Of a stretch of 64,000 nucleotides of DNA, positions 51,550 through 60,585 are shown in pieces. The stretch spans positions 744,001-808,000 of the forward strand of contig NZ_CP040889.1 in assembly GCF_006171285.1 (NCBI RefSeq), in the 5' to 3' direction. Position 1 is the first letter of the stretch. Every line of letters starts with the position of its first letter. Below the pieces are notes generated by a model, which saw only the letters and a list, made by a program, of their open reading frames with translations, did not search any database and had not been told where the DNA came from. Made by a program: the position numbers and the translations under genes. This stretch comes from Leclercia adecarboxylata (lineage in GTDB: Bacteria > Pseudomonadota > Gammaproteobacteria > Enterobacterales > Enterobacteriaceae).

Positions 51550-52598
51550 GCGAGCGTCCCCAGTATGGCCAGTTCGTTTTTCGCGATCGTGATATTGGCC
51601 GTAGGGGCCACCAGAACATGGCTGTGCTCGCCGGCTGCGATGGAAATAGCCTCGTTTATCCTGGATAAATCCAGTTCGCCCTCTGGGTAGCCATCCCTCA
51701 GCAGAAACGAGCGCAACTCCGCCGTCACCGCCGCCCGAACTTCTGGCGTATCAGGTGTCAGGCGTATTCTGAAATCGACGTTATGGGCAACGGGTGCGAA
51801 CGGATACAAATCAGCACCGGCAACGGGTGCGAGCGGAGCAATGTGCGCTTTTACCGCTGCAACAGTAGCGGCACCGGGGATAGGGTTAACCGGATCATCG
51901 CTGGCCACCATCACGCCTACGGTGCCGGCCCCCATCCAGTGCCGGTAGGTCCACGCCCGGGTAATACCCTGAACTTCTTTCGCCCAGACGATATAATCCC
52001 CGTCCGCACCGCCCTGTGGCGTCCAGTAGTAGCGCTCCAGCACGCGGGCGCGCCAGGTCTCCAGATCCTCAATATCAAACCCGCCAGCAACAGAGTCAGC
52101 CACGCCAGAAGACGGCAGGCCATTAACCGGCGTCACCAGATAAAGCGCGGCGCCATCGTCAATTTCACCCACACTCCCGGTGACGCTGCACACCATCGGC
52201 ACGCGCAGAACGCCACCCGCGCTGGTTGCATCTGCCGTTGTGGTGTACTGGATGAGATCGTCACGTTGAATCACCGCGCCAGCCTTAAGCGTAATGCCGT
52301 TTGTCACACCATCCCAGCGCATAAACCCTGCTGATGCTGTCGGGCTTTTGCGAGGACAGCGCTTCATGGCCGCGTGCCTTTCCAGCCAGGCCTCATCGCA
52401 CTTATCCGGCAGCATATTCAGCGCCAGGTAATCGATATAGCCATAAACGGTATGCAGCGCGGCCGCATACACTTTCGCCCTGACGTCTTCATCCATACGC
52501 CTGATAGTGTCGCTCGCGTCCAGGCGGGAAAAGAGGTCGGTGCGGAGCATGCTGATATTTTCTGCCAGCGTCGGGCGCTGGAATTCGCTGTCAGCCAT
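51540..52598 (-). CDS. Baseplate J-like protein (Mu gp47 family)
   Basis: Baseplate wedge component homologous to P2 gpJ and T4 gp6. From the ATG at 52598 it has 352 residues, starting [14 protein letters not shown], with [39 protein letters not shown], and [24 protein letters not shown], all family patterns. The upstream extension to 52736 lies inside the gp46 homologue and is not supported. Overlaps its neighbours on both sides. Confidence 0.93.
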   Translation of the reverse strand: MADSEFQRPTLAENISMLRTDLFSRLDASDTIRRMDEDVRAKVYAAALHTVYGYIDYLALNMLPDKCDEAWLERHAAMKRCPRKSPTASAGFMRWDGVTNGITLKAGAVIQRDDLIQYTTTADATSAGGVLRVPMVCSVTGSVGEIDDGAALYLVTPVNGLPSSGVADSVAGGFDIEDLETWRARVLERYYWTPQGGADGDYIVWAKEVQGITRAWTYRHWMGAGTVGVMVASDDPVNPIPGAATVAAVKAHIAPLAPVAGADLYPFAPVAHNVDFRIRLTPDTPEVRAAVTAELRSFLLRDGYPEGELDLSRINEAISIAAGEHSHVLVAPTANITIAKNELAILGTLAWT

Positions 52599-53010
52599 TA
52601 GTGATCGCACTCCATAGATCGTCGAAAGAAATCGTGGTGGGCTGGTTGTAGCGCCACAGCGTGATGCTGTTACCCAGTTCGTTAATGCCGGTACGCTGAA
52701 TGAGGAGGTCAATCTTTGAAACAACGCCGTCGTCAACCATCCACTGCAGCGCTTCGGTGATATACGTTCTGGCGATTAGTGCGGTCTGGTTCGTCAGCTT
52801 CTGACGCTGAAGCAGCCAGAGGCGCGAGCCGTACCGGTCATTCTGAACAACAGGCCAGGTATCGCCCCACCACCCATTGGGCTGATCGGCATTATCATCC
52901 GGTTGCGCGCGGCGCCAGGTGAAAAGAGAAATAACAACTGAGCGGGTGAGTAAATCCATGGGGGCACTCGCTGAAACGCTTACCCCATTAACGGTTAACC
53001 ACAGGTCCAT
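52591..53010 (-). CDS. Phage GP46 family baseplate protein
   Basis: 139-residue homologue of Mu gp46 and of the gp25-like wedge group. Recognised by LLTRSVVISLFTWRRAQPDD, GWWGDTWP and the C-terminal GNSITLWRYNQPTTISFDDLW pattern. It lies between the gp45 and gp47 homologues, as in Mu. Confidence 0.92.
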   Translation of the reverse strand: MDLWLTVNGVSVSASAPMDLLTRSVVISLFTWRRAQPDDNADQPNGWWGDTWPVVQNDRYGSRLWLLQRQKLTNQTALIARTYITEALQWMVDDGVVSKIDLLIQRTGINELGNSITLWRYNQPTTISFDDLWSAITNG

Positions 53011-53012
53011 AA

Positions 53013-53555
53013 TTACGTCCCCATTTGTTTGTCCGGTACGTCTGTGTTGTTACCGTTCTCTTTGTGTTTATGGCCGTTGTAGGCAAGACGCATTTCCGCC
53101 ATCGTGACGCCGGTTGTGTCGCAATGGTCTTTGATCTGGCCTGTCGACTCGATGTCCATTTCGAACCGGGCTTTTGGCGCGTTCCGGAAGGTGATGGTCT
53201 TTCCGGCGCCGTCGACGACGATACCACTGCGCGTCAGCGTGACTGACTGCCCCAGATCGTCATAAATAGCGACTTCACCGGGCTTAAGTGACCTGATGCG
53301 ATAGCGGCGATCAGACACAACGACCGCAACAGCATGTGAGCGATCAGCGTCGGGAGACAGAATCAGAGCTTCAGAACCTGCCTTCGCGTGTGAGGTAAAC
53401 CCATACGGCTCCAGATGCTCAATGCCGCCCTTCTGTTCTCCTGCGAGGAGCTCAACATCCACGGCCTGGCATTTAGAACCAGGCTTAACGCTGCTGACCA
53501 CCGCACGGCAAATCAGACTAAGCAGCTGCCGCTGCAGTTGTTGAAAGTTACGCAT
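53013..53555 (-). CDS. Baseplate spike protein (Mu gp45 family)
   Basis: Membrane-piercing spike at the tip of the contractile tail. The 180 residues have an N-terminal OB-like region (SSVKPGSKCQAVDVELLAGEQ, HLEPYGFTSHAKAGSEAL), a beta-helical middle and a C-terminal HKHKEN-type histidine segment that in Mu-like spikes holds a metal ion. Its ATG overlaps the stop of the gp44 homologue. Confidence 0.9.
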   Translation of the reverse strand: MRNFQQLQRQLLSLICRAVVSSVKPGSKCQAVDVELLAGEQKGGIEHLEPYGFTSHAKAGSEALILSPDADRSHAVAVVVSDRRYRIRSLKPGEVAIYDDLGQSVTLTRSGIVVDGAGKTITFRNAPKARFEMDIESTGQIKDHCDTTGVTMAEMRLAYNGHKHKENGNNTDVPDKQMGT

Positions 53556-54625
53556 CAGAAAGGGGCCTCCACGGCTTTTTTCTTCTTCCGCTGTTTGGGA
53601 TCAGTCGGTTCAGGCAGATACGCATCAGGCGGGCCGACGCGCAATTCGGTGATCGTGCCATTGCTGTCTTTGGTGAACGACACCTCCGAAATCAGCAGTT
53701 CGCGATTGTTAAACCCGCAGACGGGGTCAAAGACGATTACACGCTGGTTAGGTTGCCAGAGAGAACCGTCACCCTGGCGCCACCCCCATACGGTGTAGGT
53801 TGTTTCGTCAGTCCGGGCGGCGCGCTGGCGCGCTTCGAAATCAGCGCGAGCGATGCAGCTGGCCCCTGTCGCCTGACCTGTCTGCTGAACGGCCATTGGC
53901 CGGTACCGCCCGATCCCCGCGTCTTCCGTTTTCGCTCGCAGAGCGGTGGTGGTGGCCGCGCCGAAGTCGTCATCATTCCCGGCGCGCTGACCGGAAATCT
54001 GGTACGTTGAGAAACGGTCCCTGATACTTTTTTCTGTATCACAGGAAAGAATGTTCTGGCCGAGAACGAGCGCGGTATGCGCCCGCGTAGCCCCAATTCC
54101 GCCAATCACCAGGCGTCCGGTTGGATCGTCATAGGCCAGCGCCTGCTGCTGGCCCAGCATCTTATTCAGCACCTCGATAACCGTTTCGCCGTGATCCGGC
54201 TGCACGCCAGGTATAACGTCAGCGGGTGCGCCGGTATTGACGACCTCAATACCAAACGGTTTTGCCAGTGCAGCAGCTACCTGAACTAGCGACTGCCCGT
54301 TAAATTGCGTTGGTTCTGCAGCGCAGTCGATGAGATCTGCAGTCAGGCTGCGCCCGCTGATTCCAACACGAACAGAGCGGGCGTCGTAGCGAACGGGAGT
54401 GGCTTCCACCCAGCCAGTGATCACCAAATCGGTGCCTATCAAAACTTCGACCCGGTCACCTCCTTTCACTTTTGGCCGGAGAGAGTCGCCGTTCTCACCG
54501 GGCCACTGCCGGGTAATTTCGACACTGAAATCACGGGCCAGGCGTTCAACGCCCGCGCCGATCCTCACCGACGTCCAGCCGCCCCACTCCTTGCCATTGA
54601 TCCTCAGGGTAACGTTGTCATCCAT
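53555..54625 (-). CDS. Baseplate hub protein (Mu gp44 / gpP family)
   Basis: Tail hub, structural equivalent of T4 gp27 and P2 gpD. The 356 residues start with VTLRINGKEWGGWTSVRIGAGVERLARDF, with EVEATPVRYDARSVRVGISGRSLTADLIDC-type hub patterns and a C-terminal FDPVCGFNNRELLISEVSFTKD. Preceded by a two-gene insertion (54628-56435) that separates it from the gp43 homologue. Confidence 0.92.
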   Translation of the reverse strand: MDDNVTLRINGKEWGGWTSVRIGAGVERLARDFSVEITRQWPGENGDSLRPKVKGGDRVEVLIGTDLVITGWVEATPVRYDARSVRVGISGRSLTADLIDCAAEPTQFNGQSLVQVAAALAKPFGIEVVNTGAPADVIPGVQPDHGETVIEVLNKMLGQQQALAYDDPTGRLVIGGIGATRAHTALVLGQNILSCDTEKSIRDRFSTYQISGQRAGNDDDFGAATTTALRAKTEDAGIGRYRPMAVQQTGQATGASCIARADFEARQRAARTDETTYTVWGWRQGDGSLWQPNQRVIVFDPVCGFNNRELLISEVSFTKDSNGTITELRVGPPDAYLPEPTDPKQRKKKKAVEAPF

Positions 54626-54627
54626 AA

Positions 54628-54912
54628 TCAGGCCCAGACGCGAGCAGGTGTTTTCGGGAACACAACGAAGCCATCCAATTTAGATAAATCGAGATCGTCG
54701 TTAATAACGCGCAGATTTACGTGATAGCCGGGTTCGGTGACATATTCAACCGACTCTGCATCGCCGATGCTGTTAGTGATAATGCCCACTACATCCAGGC
54801 TAATATCAGGGTGATATAAACTGCCATGCTCTTCATCGACAACAAACCCCGCCTCAATTAATTTCGTGCGCATTTCATCGGCATCAGCGAAGCGCAGGTA
54901 TAAATCTTTCAT
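54628..54912 (-). CDS. Small partner protein of the inserted spike gene
   Basis: 94-residue acidic soluble protein starting MKDLYLRFADADEMRTKLIEAGF; I cannot assign a function. Its start overlaps the stop of the spike-like gene by one base (TGATG), so the two are coupled. Position suggests a chaperone or anchoring partner of that protein. Confidence 0.7.
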   Translation of the reverse strand: MKDLYLRFADADEMRTKLIEAGFVVDEEHGSLYHPDISLDVVGIITNSIGDAESVEYVTEPGYHVNLRVINDDLDLSKLDGFVVFPKTPARVWA

Positions 54913-56435
54913 CAGCGGAGTCCTTTGATTTGGATTTCAGATAAAGCAGAATGCCATATTTTCAAATCCCGAATGTAATAGACGCACTTAACTGTTGAAG
55001 GCGTTGTATTACCTAGTTCACTTACAGTTTCGGTTGTGCTGTTTGGTGCAACGGTGGAAGTGTTTGTCTTGCCTGCAAAGTAAGTAGTGATTTTATTTCC
55101 TTCCGTTTTATGGACAAAAACACCCTTATCTCCAGCATCCACGTTGATAGCGACGCCACCAGAGCTTCTATATGCTGACAGCTTTTGTGGAGGCGTGTGC
55201 ATTCTGCATATAATGTCATTACGGGCACCTTTTGAGCCCAGAACGTCGTTATAGCTGGTTGGTGGGAAGAACTTCGGCACTATCGTAAAAGCGATTGTTC
55301 TGTTAAACAGTTGAGAAAGTGTTTTGTAACCGATATTTGAACTTGGCATACCCCAGCCATCTGCAGCTCGGGTTACAGTTGCGGAATCCGTTTTAATGTA
55401 TGAGGTAGGGAATGTGCCTTCTTCTAATTGCGCTCCCCAGAAATATAATCCAGATACACCATCTCCTGTATAATTAGCTGATACTCCATTAGCTAGCTGT
55501 ATACGAATTACCGTTGATTGGGTCGCAGCGGCTGTAAAGGTGATCCATACACGATAAATGCCGTTTCCAAAATCTTCAAATCCCCGATCAATGAATTGCG
55601 CCCCACCAGCGTTACCAGCCCAGGCGCCAGCTACAGGGTCAAAAAAAGACTGAGCTGTGCTACCTGATGCAACTCGCAAATAAAGGTTACGGGGGCTTGA
55701 GAAAGCTTTTACAAATACTGAATAGCAGTAAGTTGTACCAGCTGTTAAAACAATGCCTCTATCTGAAGAATAATGCTCAACGGCAGCAGAAGTATCCTCA
55801 ACCATTAAAGCCATAGTCTGATCGCCGCGAGGAGAAATACCACTATTATTGGTAACCGTGCAGCGCTGACCAGCGCCCCATGTTTCAGACTGGGTATAAA
55901 GGTTTGTGGCAGCTCCTTCACACATTAAACCCTGCTTTTCAAAGCGAGGTTCGTTAATTGCCGCCTCCTTCATCATACCTGTTTTATCAATATACGTTCC
56001 TGTTGTGGGACGCGAAAACGCAACGCTGCGTGTCCCTATCGGAACATTGACGCCATTAACAGGGGCTGTATCAACTGGGCCTATCCCGGCCAGCATCTGT
56101 AAGTTGTCATTAAATGGCACCCAGGCGTCCGGGAACGGCGCATCTACGTATCCGGTGGCGGCGGCCGAGTTCGCAGCATCAGCTGCGCTTTGGGCGGCTG
56201 CCTGCTGGGAGGTCAGGGCTTGCTGGGCCGCTGCCGTTGCCTGCGTTGCGGCCTGTGCTGGTTTTATGGTAACCGCATCAATAGCGCGCTTTAACCTTTC
56301 GGCCAGGCTTGGCTGAGCCGCGCCTACTGGCATTTCGACCACCGTACCTTCCGGCTCAGTCAATACTTTCTCAAATGCCGAAACGGCTGCATTCAGGCGA
56401 TTTACCGCTGAATCACCTTCAGTAAACTGGGACAT
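54912..56435 (-). CDS. Inserted spike/receptor-binding-like protein
   Basis: 507-residue protein. Residues 1-120 are an Ala/Gln-rich helical stalk (AAQQALTSQQAAAQSAADAA) ending in DAPFPDAWVPFNDNLQ, a typical phage-fibre anchor region. Then comes a beta-rich part with VAFSRPTTGTYIDKTGMM, GAATNLYTQSETW and YFWGAQLEEGTFPTSYI, the pattern of carbohydrate-binding/concanavalin-like modules in phage spikes. The C-terminal 120 residues are another beta module. No glycosidase motif is apparent. In Mu there is no gene at this position, so it looks like an added receptor-binding gene. The C-terminal two thirds is more AT-rich than neighbouring tail genes. Confidence 0.78.
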   Translation of the reverse strand: MSQFTEGDSAVNRLNAAVSAFEKVLTEPEGTVVEMPVGAAQPSLAERLKRAIDAVTIKPAQAATQATAAAQQALTSQQAAAQSAADAANSAAATGYVDAPFPDAWVPFNDNLQMLAGIGPVDTAPVNGVNVPIGTRSVAFSRPTTGTYIDKTGMMKEAAINEPRFEKQGLMCEGAATNLYTQSETWGAGQRCTVTNNSGISPRGDQTMALMVEDTSAAVEHYSSDRGIVLTAGTTYCYSVFVKAFSSPRNLYLRVASGSTAQSFFDPVAGAWAGNAGGAQFIDRGFEDFGNGIYRVWITFTAAATQSTVIRIQLANGVSANYTGDGVSGLYFWGAQLEEGTFPTSYIKTDSATVTRAADGWGMPSSNIGYKTLSQLFNRTIAFTIVPKFFPPTSYNDVLGSKGARNDIICRMHTPPQKLSAYRSSGGVAINVDAGDKGVFVHKTEGNKITTYFAGKTNTSTVAPNSTTETVSELGNTTPSTVKCVYYIRDLKIWHSALSEIQIKGLR

Positions 56436-56443
56436 GCTGACTC

Positions 56444-57865
56444 CTAAAATCCTAATGAACAGGCTCTCTCAACCGCGACCGCCCACCGCAGCCAGTCGCT
56501 GGTCTTAGCCGTATAGAGCTGATCCTGATCGGCTTGTTGGTTGACCCGCCACGCCAGCTGGCGCGTCGACAATTTAAGTGGTCGCAAAGGTACGAATCCG
56601 GGATGCGCAATACCGTTGCGCTGGACAATTTCGGTGGCACGGCTGGCGTCGTCGTATACACGAGCCGCCAGAACGACGGCAGGCTCTATTCCAACTGGCA
56701 GCACAGTTATGGTTCTGTCTGTCTGCCTCAGGCGCTGGGTCAGGTCGGCATTCAGATCTGATTTGAGACGGCGCAGTGCTGTGAATACGCGATCGTCAGT
56801 CGTCCGCTCCATCTCTTTAACAATCGCCTGGTTCAGGGTGTCACGAACTACAGTGAGTTCATCCCAGGACGGTGCATCAGGAGTGACTGTGTTCGCCGGC
56901 GCGTTGTTCAGTGCCGGGTGAGTGACATTCGCCACAATCGCGGGACTTTGTCCGGAAGAGCCGGCAGAGGTAACCGCTGACGGAGCAGGCAGACTCGTTA
57001 CGGTGTAAACCGCCTCGCTTAAGGCTGTAGTACGGATCGCGCTCGCAACATAGTTTCTCTGCTCTGTTTTTGACCTTGTGCTCTGGCTGTCGGTTTTCCA
57101 CACCCCTCTGGGGGCCAGGTCTTTGCCAAGACTGATCCCTGAAAGAGCTTTTGCCATTGTGATCAGGTCACTGGAATTGCCGTACAGCCGGTTGCCCGTT
57201 CGCCACATTTTTTGCAGCGACTCAATAAAGCCCTTCCCTGATGACGGAGGGGGAAGCAGCACCGAGATATCCCCCTGGAGAAGTCGCGCTCCCGCGGAAA
57301 CACCATCGTCGATCATCTTCATGGCGTCTGAGACATAGCCAATCATTCCGTTGGCCTGGCCAATAACGTCCTGCTGAACAAAGTCAGCCATGCCATCCAT
57401 GCCAAACCCGTCGAATGCATCACTGATGCAGCTGTCGAACGCCGAGCATGAGGACTCAAGCATCTGGGCGGTGGCCGCGCCTGATGTTGGGTAAGCCAGT
57501 TCACCTGCCTCCACGAACCGGAGGTCAAAGCGAACCATGCGGCCCTCTGTCTTGCTTGTGCTGACCCTGATCTCGCCATCAACACAGACGCTGATCTCGC
57601 CAAAAGATGGATGAATCAGCGTGCCAGGACCCGGTTTATTCAGCGCTTCTTTCAGCGCGTCGCGCTGTTCGTAACAGTCCTCCCCGATCACATAAGCTGT
57701 AATGTTCGCGCGAAACGTTACCTTTCCGAGGTCTTCGGTATAGGGTTTGTCACGATTTGGATATTCGTGGGTTTCAACCCGGCGCCCGCCGGTAGAGTCT
57801 TCATCCTCAACTTTGAACGGAACGCCGCGAAACGAGGCGCTTTGCAATCGGTCTTTCCACGCCAT
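56444..57865 (-). CDS. DNA circularisation N-terminal domain protein (Mu gp43 / gpN family)
   Basis: Tail protein of 473 residues, despite the family name. N-terminal WKDRLQSASFRGVPFKVEDED, GRRVETHEYPNRDKPYTEDLG and PGTLIHPSFGEISVCVDGEIR are diagnostic of DNA_circ_N. In Mu, gpN is a baseplate component close to the tape measure. A moron gene and terminator (57881-58330) lie between it and the tape measure gene. Confidence 0.92.
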   Translation of the reverse strand: MAWKDRLQSASFRGVPFKVEDEDSTGGRRVETHEYPNRDKPYTEDLGKVTFRANITAYVIGEDCYEQRDALKEALNKPGPGTLIHPSFGEISVCVDGEIRVSTSKTEGRMVRFDLRFVEAGELAYPTSGAATAQMLESSCSAFDSCISDAFDGFGMDGMADFVQQDVIGQANGMIGYVSDAMKMIDDGVSAGARLLQGDISVLLPPPSSGKGFIESLQKMWRTGNRLYGNSSDLITMAKALSGISLGKDLAPRGVWKTDSQSTRSKTEQRNYVASAIRTTALSEAVYTVTSLPAPSAVTSAGSSGQSPAIVANVTHPALNNAPANTVTPDAPSWDELTVVRDTLNQAIVKEMERTTDDRVFTALRRLKSDLNADLTQRLRQTDRTITVLPVGIEPAVVLAARVYDDASRATEIVQRNGIAHPGFVPLRPLKLSTRQLAWRVNQQADQDQLYTAKTSDWLRWAVAVERACSLGF

Positions 57866-57880
57866 ACCATCTCCAGAAAC

Positions 57881-57908
57881 AAAAAACCCGCCGATTGGCG
57901 GGTTTATT
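57881..57908 (-). terminator. Terminator after the PH-domain moron
   Basis: Stem ACCCGCC/GGCGGGT followed on the minus strand by a T-run (AAAAAA on the plus strand). It lies inside the tail operon, just before the gp43 homologue, so late transcription must read through it. Confidence 0.88.
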
Positions 57909-57913
57909 TAAGA

Positions 57914-58330
57914 TTATTTATTTTCTATCTCTTCCTGAAGCTCAAAGAAACGCTGCCTGAACTTCATTGGATCTTTGATAAAGCGGATTGGAGCGTGAAC
58001 AGCTCCAGTATCACTGATAATAAGAGATCCATAACCCAGCAAACGCCCTGATATCCCCTGCTTAACCTGCAGGCTCGAAATTTTCCTGATAGGAATTTCT
58101 ACAGTATCTCTCTTGATTAAGCCGGACTTAGCGATCAACCGCTTGTTAGTTATCGCAGCCTCATTTGAACGCAAAACAAAATAACCTAAAGGGATCAGGA
58201 TGAACCCTATAAGAGTAGTGAAACCTAAAATTAAGCCCCACACTACCCATGGCAACCAAGCCCACAAAGTAACATGCCCACGATAAACCACTTCTTCATT
58301 GCCAACTAAGTTTGAATCGATATAAGACAT
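57914..58330 (-). CDS. PH-domain membrane protein (moron)
   Basis: 138-residue membrane protein. Two adjacent helices (about 23-55: LWAWLPWVVWGLILGF and LIGFILIPLGYFVL) are followed by a bacterial PH (YdbS-like bPH2) domain with ITNKRLIAKSGLIKRDTVEIPIRKISSLQVKQG. This is a host-type envelope protein, not a tail part. It is AT-rich, with its own terminator and an AT-rich upstream gap, the mark of a moron. The start could also be the ATG at 58342. Possible roles include superinfection exclusion at the membrane; this is inference. Confidence 0.8.
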   Translation of the reverse strand: MSYIDSNLVGNEEVVYRGHVTLWAWLPWVVWGLILGFTTLIGFILIPLGYFVLRSNEAAITNKRLIAKSGLIKRDTVEIPIRKISSLQVKQGISGRLLGYGSLIISDTGAVHAPIRFIKDPMKFRQRFFELQEEIENK

Positions 58331-58398
58331 TTTTTTATCCATCAAATATTGAGGATAAAATCATAACATCGCATTTCAGATTATTTCCAATTGAAAAT

Positions 58399-60180
58399 CT
58401 AGCCACCCATTCCTGTCCTACCTATTCTGGTATAACCCACATCATGGTTTACATCTATCCCAGACGCTCGGGTCTCAGTCACCTTCATTCCTGGCGGAGC
58501 ATTTTCAAACTGGACAGTCACCTTTCCTTGAGGTTGAGCAGATGCCTGCTTAATCTGATAGGGGTTGTAGCCTGAGCTTGCCACCCCCGCGCCATAAGCA
58601 CCGTAACCACCCGCCCCCCACTGCGCAGCATTAGCCGCAGCGACGGTATCACTGGCCCCATCACTAAACCACTCGATGATGGGCTTTAATTTGTCCCACA
58701 TATCCTGGAACCATTTAACAACGGGTCCCCAGTTATTGATGACCATACCAAGGGGAGTCCAGCTGAAAACCTTTTTAAATAGCTCCCATCCCGCATTGAA
58801 GTAAGGTCCGATTGTGTCCCATAATTTTTTAAAATAGGGGCCAATTGCATCCCAGTTCGCAATAATCAGCCCTGCAGCAAGAGCAATGCCACGAACAATA
58901 AGCCCAACCGGAGAAGCAGTGGCGACGAACGACATCACTTTTAAAGCTGCGCTGGCCCCCATTGCCGCCAGCCGAAGAGTTGCAAAACCAACAGCGGCGC
59001 CCAGCAACGCTCTGACCATGCCAGGATTCCGGGAAATATAATCTGTCACCTTATTTATGAGCGGCATCATCCCCCTGGCACTGGCGTTGATTTGCGGCAG
59101 CAGCGCATTCCCCAGGGCAACGCCGGCATGAGTAGCCTGATTGCTGAGTAATTGCAGTTGGTTAGCTGTGGTTGCCGCGCGCGCTTCATATTCCTTTTGC
59201 ATTGAACCGGTGTACTGCGATGCGTCGCCAACCATATTGAAGTTTTTCTTCAACAGGTCCAGGTTTGCCAGCAGGGGAGCTATTGCCCCCATTGATTCCT
59301 TACCAAATAAGACGTTAAAAGCGGCTACCTGCCGGGTTTTATCAAGTCTGGAAATTTGCTGCAGCACAGTAAGCATCGTTCCCTGCGCATCTTTCTGCAT
59401 AGACGCAGCCAGCTTTGTTGATGACAGGCCAAGCTCTTTCAGGCCAGCCTGCTGCTGTTTCGTGGCACTTTTGCCGGCAGTAAGGGCGATCATGAAATTC
59501 TTGATACCTGTTGCCGCTACCTCCTGTTCAACACCCACTCCAGCCATTGTCGCGCCAAGAGCAGCGATTTGACCCGATGTAACCCCGGCGATAGATCCCA
59601 GCGGGCCGATTCGGGTAACGATGTCGGAAATCTGCTGTGCGTTCGCAGCGCCATTGTTGGACAGATAGTTAATTTTATCCGCCAGCGCCACAACTTCGCC
59701 CTGGGTCATTTTGAACGAGGTTCGCCACTTCGCCATCATGTCGCCTGACTGGTCGGCTGACTGGTCAAACGCAACGCCCATTTTCAGGGCGTCTTCAGCA
59801 AATTGCCTGAGATCCTGCCGGGCAATGCCCGCCTGACCGCCAGCAGCAACCAGTTTTGCAATATCACTGGCCGCCATTGGCAGGCGATCGGACATTTTTA
59901 AGATGTCCTCTCCCATTTCGGCAAATTGCTTAGGGGTGTCAAAATCCACCACTTTCCGCACATCTGCCATCTGCGACTCAAAATCTATCGCGGCTTTAGC
60001 TCCGGCAATAAATGGAGCGGCGAGCGCCCCGCCACCAATCAGATCGCCAACAGAGAAATCCGCCAGCCCACTGGATTTAATGCCCTTCTGAAAACCTTTA
60101 ATCTTCTTCTGCATTGAGGACAACGCAGGAGACAGCTTATCGACCCCGGTGATCAGGGCTTTCAGTTCAAATGTAGCCAT
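58399..60180 (-). CDS. Phage tail tape measure protein
   Basis: 593-residue tape measure (TP901-type core) that sets tail length. N-terminal FELKALITGVDKLSPALSSMQKKI, then the conserved core FESQMADVRKVVDF, DMMAKWRTSFKMTQGEV and GVEQEVAATGIKNFM, and hydrophobic segments (about 370-440) before a C-terminal region. The start ATG overlaps the frameshift extension of the chaperone gene by 14 bp. Confidence 0.93.
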   Translation of the reverse strand: MATFELKALITGVDKLSPALSSMQKKIKGFQKGIKSSGLADFSVGDLIGGGALAAPFIAGAKAAIDFESQMADVRKVVDFDTPKQFAEMGEDILKMSDRLPMAASDIAKLVAAGGQAGIARQDLRQFAEDALKMGVAFDQSADQSGDMMAKWRTSFKMTQGEVVALADKINYLSNNGAANAQQISDIVTRIGPLGSIAGVTSGQIAALGATMAGVGVEQEVAATGIKNFMIALTAGKSATKQQQAGLKELGLSSTKLAASMQKDAQGTMLTVLQQISRLDKTRQVAAFNVLFGKESMGAIAPLLANLDLLKKNFNMVGDASQYTGSMQKEYEARAATTANQLQLLSNQATHAGVALGNALLPQINASARGMMPLINKVTDYISRNPGMVRALLGAAVGFATLRLAAMGASAALKVMSFVATASPVGLIVRGIALAAGLIIANWDAIGPYFKKLWDTIGPYFNAGWELFKKVFSWTPLGMVINNWGPVVKWFQDMWDKLKPIIEWFSDGASDTVAAANAAQWGAGGYGAYGAGVASSGYNPYQIKQASAQPQGKVTVQFENAPPGMKVTETRASGIDVNHDVGYTRIGRTGMGG

Positions 60181-60328
60181 CGGATTCTCTGTTAATGCGG
60201 TTGGCCTGGGTGGCGAGGAGCTCTAATGCCGAGAACGGCTCGGCAAGGAGATCGATGGGGTTTATTTTCCAGTACTTCGCACAGTCGAAGTAATGGTTCA
60301 GGAGTTCTCCTGCGCTGATGTCCCGAGG
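60167..60328 (-). CDS. -1 frameshift extension of the tail assembly chaperone
   Basis: After slipping at T TTT TTC (60328-60334), translation continues in the -1 frame for 53 codons: GELLNHYFDCAKYWKINPID then LLAEPFSALELLATQANRIN and RESDGYI, ending with TGA at 60167-60169. The product would be a 139-residue fusion, 86 residues shared with the short form. This frame has no good start of its own and fills the otherwise empty space before the tape measure gene. Equivalent to lambda gpG-T and P2 gpE-E'. Confidence 0.88.
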   Translation of the reverse strand, partial: PRDISAGELLNHYFDCAKYWKINPIDLLAEPFSALELLATQANRINRESDGYI

Positions 60329-60585
60329 AAAAAACCAGCCACTTCCCAGCTGATGCTGTTCAGATCTGCAGGAGACATAGCGTCAACAGAACTCAACGGG
60401 ATACCCGCCAGCCGGGAGACATATTTAGCAATGACGCCGGCATCGAGTTTGATGCCCGCGTCGCCGGTGGTGACGTATGGAAAGCCCAGTTCCCGAACGT
60501 CTTTCCCGGTAGGCTCGCGAAGCTCGAGCACAAACAAATCCTCGCCGTGGGCCCGCACTGCGGTTGTAAGCTGGATCTCTTTCAT
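60298..60585 (-). CDS. Tail assembly chaperone (Mu gp41 / gpE family)
   Basis: 95-residue short form of the tail assembly chaperone, which prepares the tape measure for tube polymerisation. N-terminal LTTAVRAHGEDLFVLELREPTGKDVRELGFP is the gp41/gpE pattern. Codons 84-86 (GGT TTT TTC) contain the slippery heptamer, placed about 10 codons before the stop. Its start overlaps the tube gene stop (TAATG). Confidence 0.92.
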   Translation of the reverse strand: MKEIQLTTAVRAHGEDLFVLELREPTGKDVRELGFPYVTTGDAGIKLDAGVIAKYVSRLAGIPLSSVDAMSPADLNSISWEVAGFFLGTSAQENS

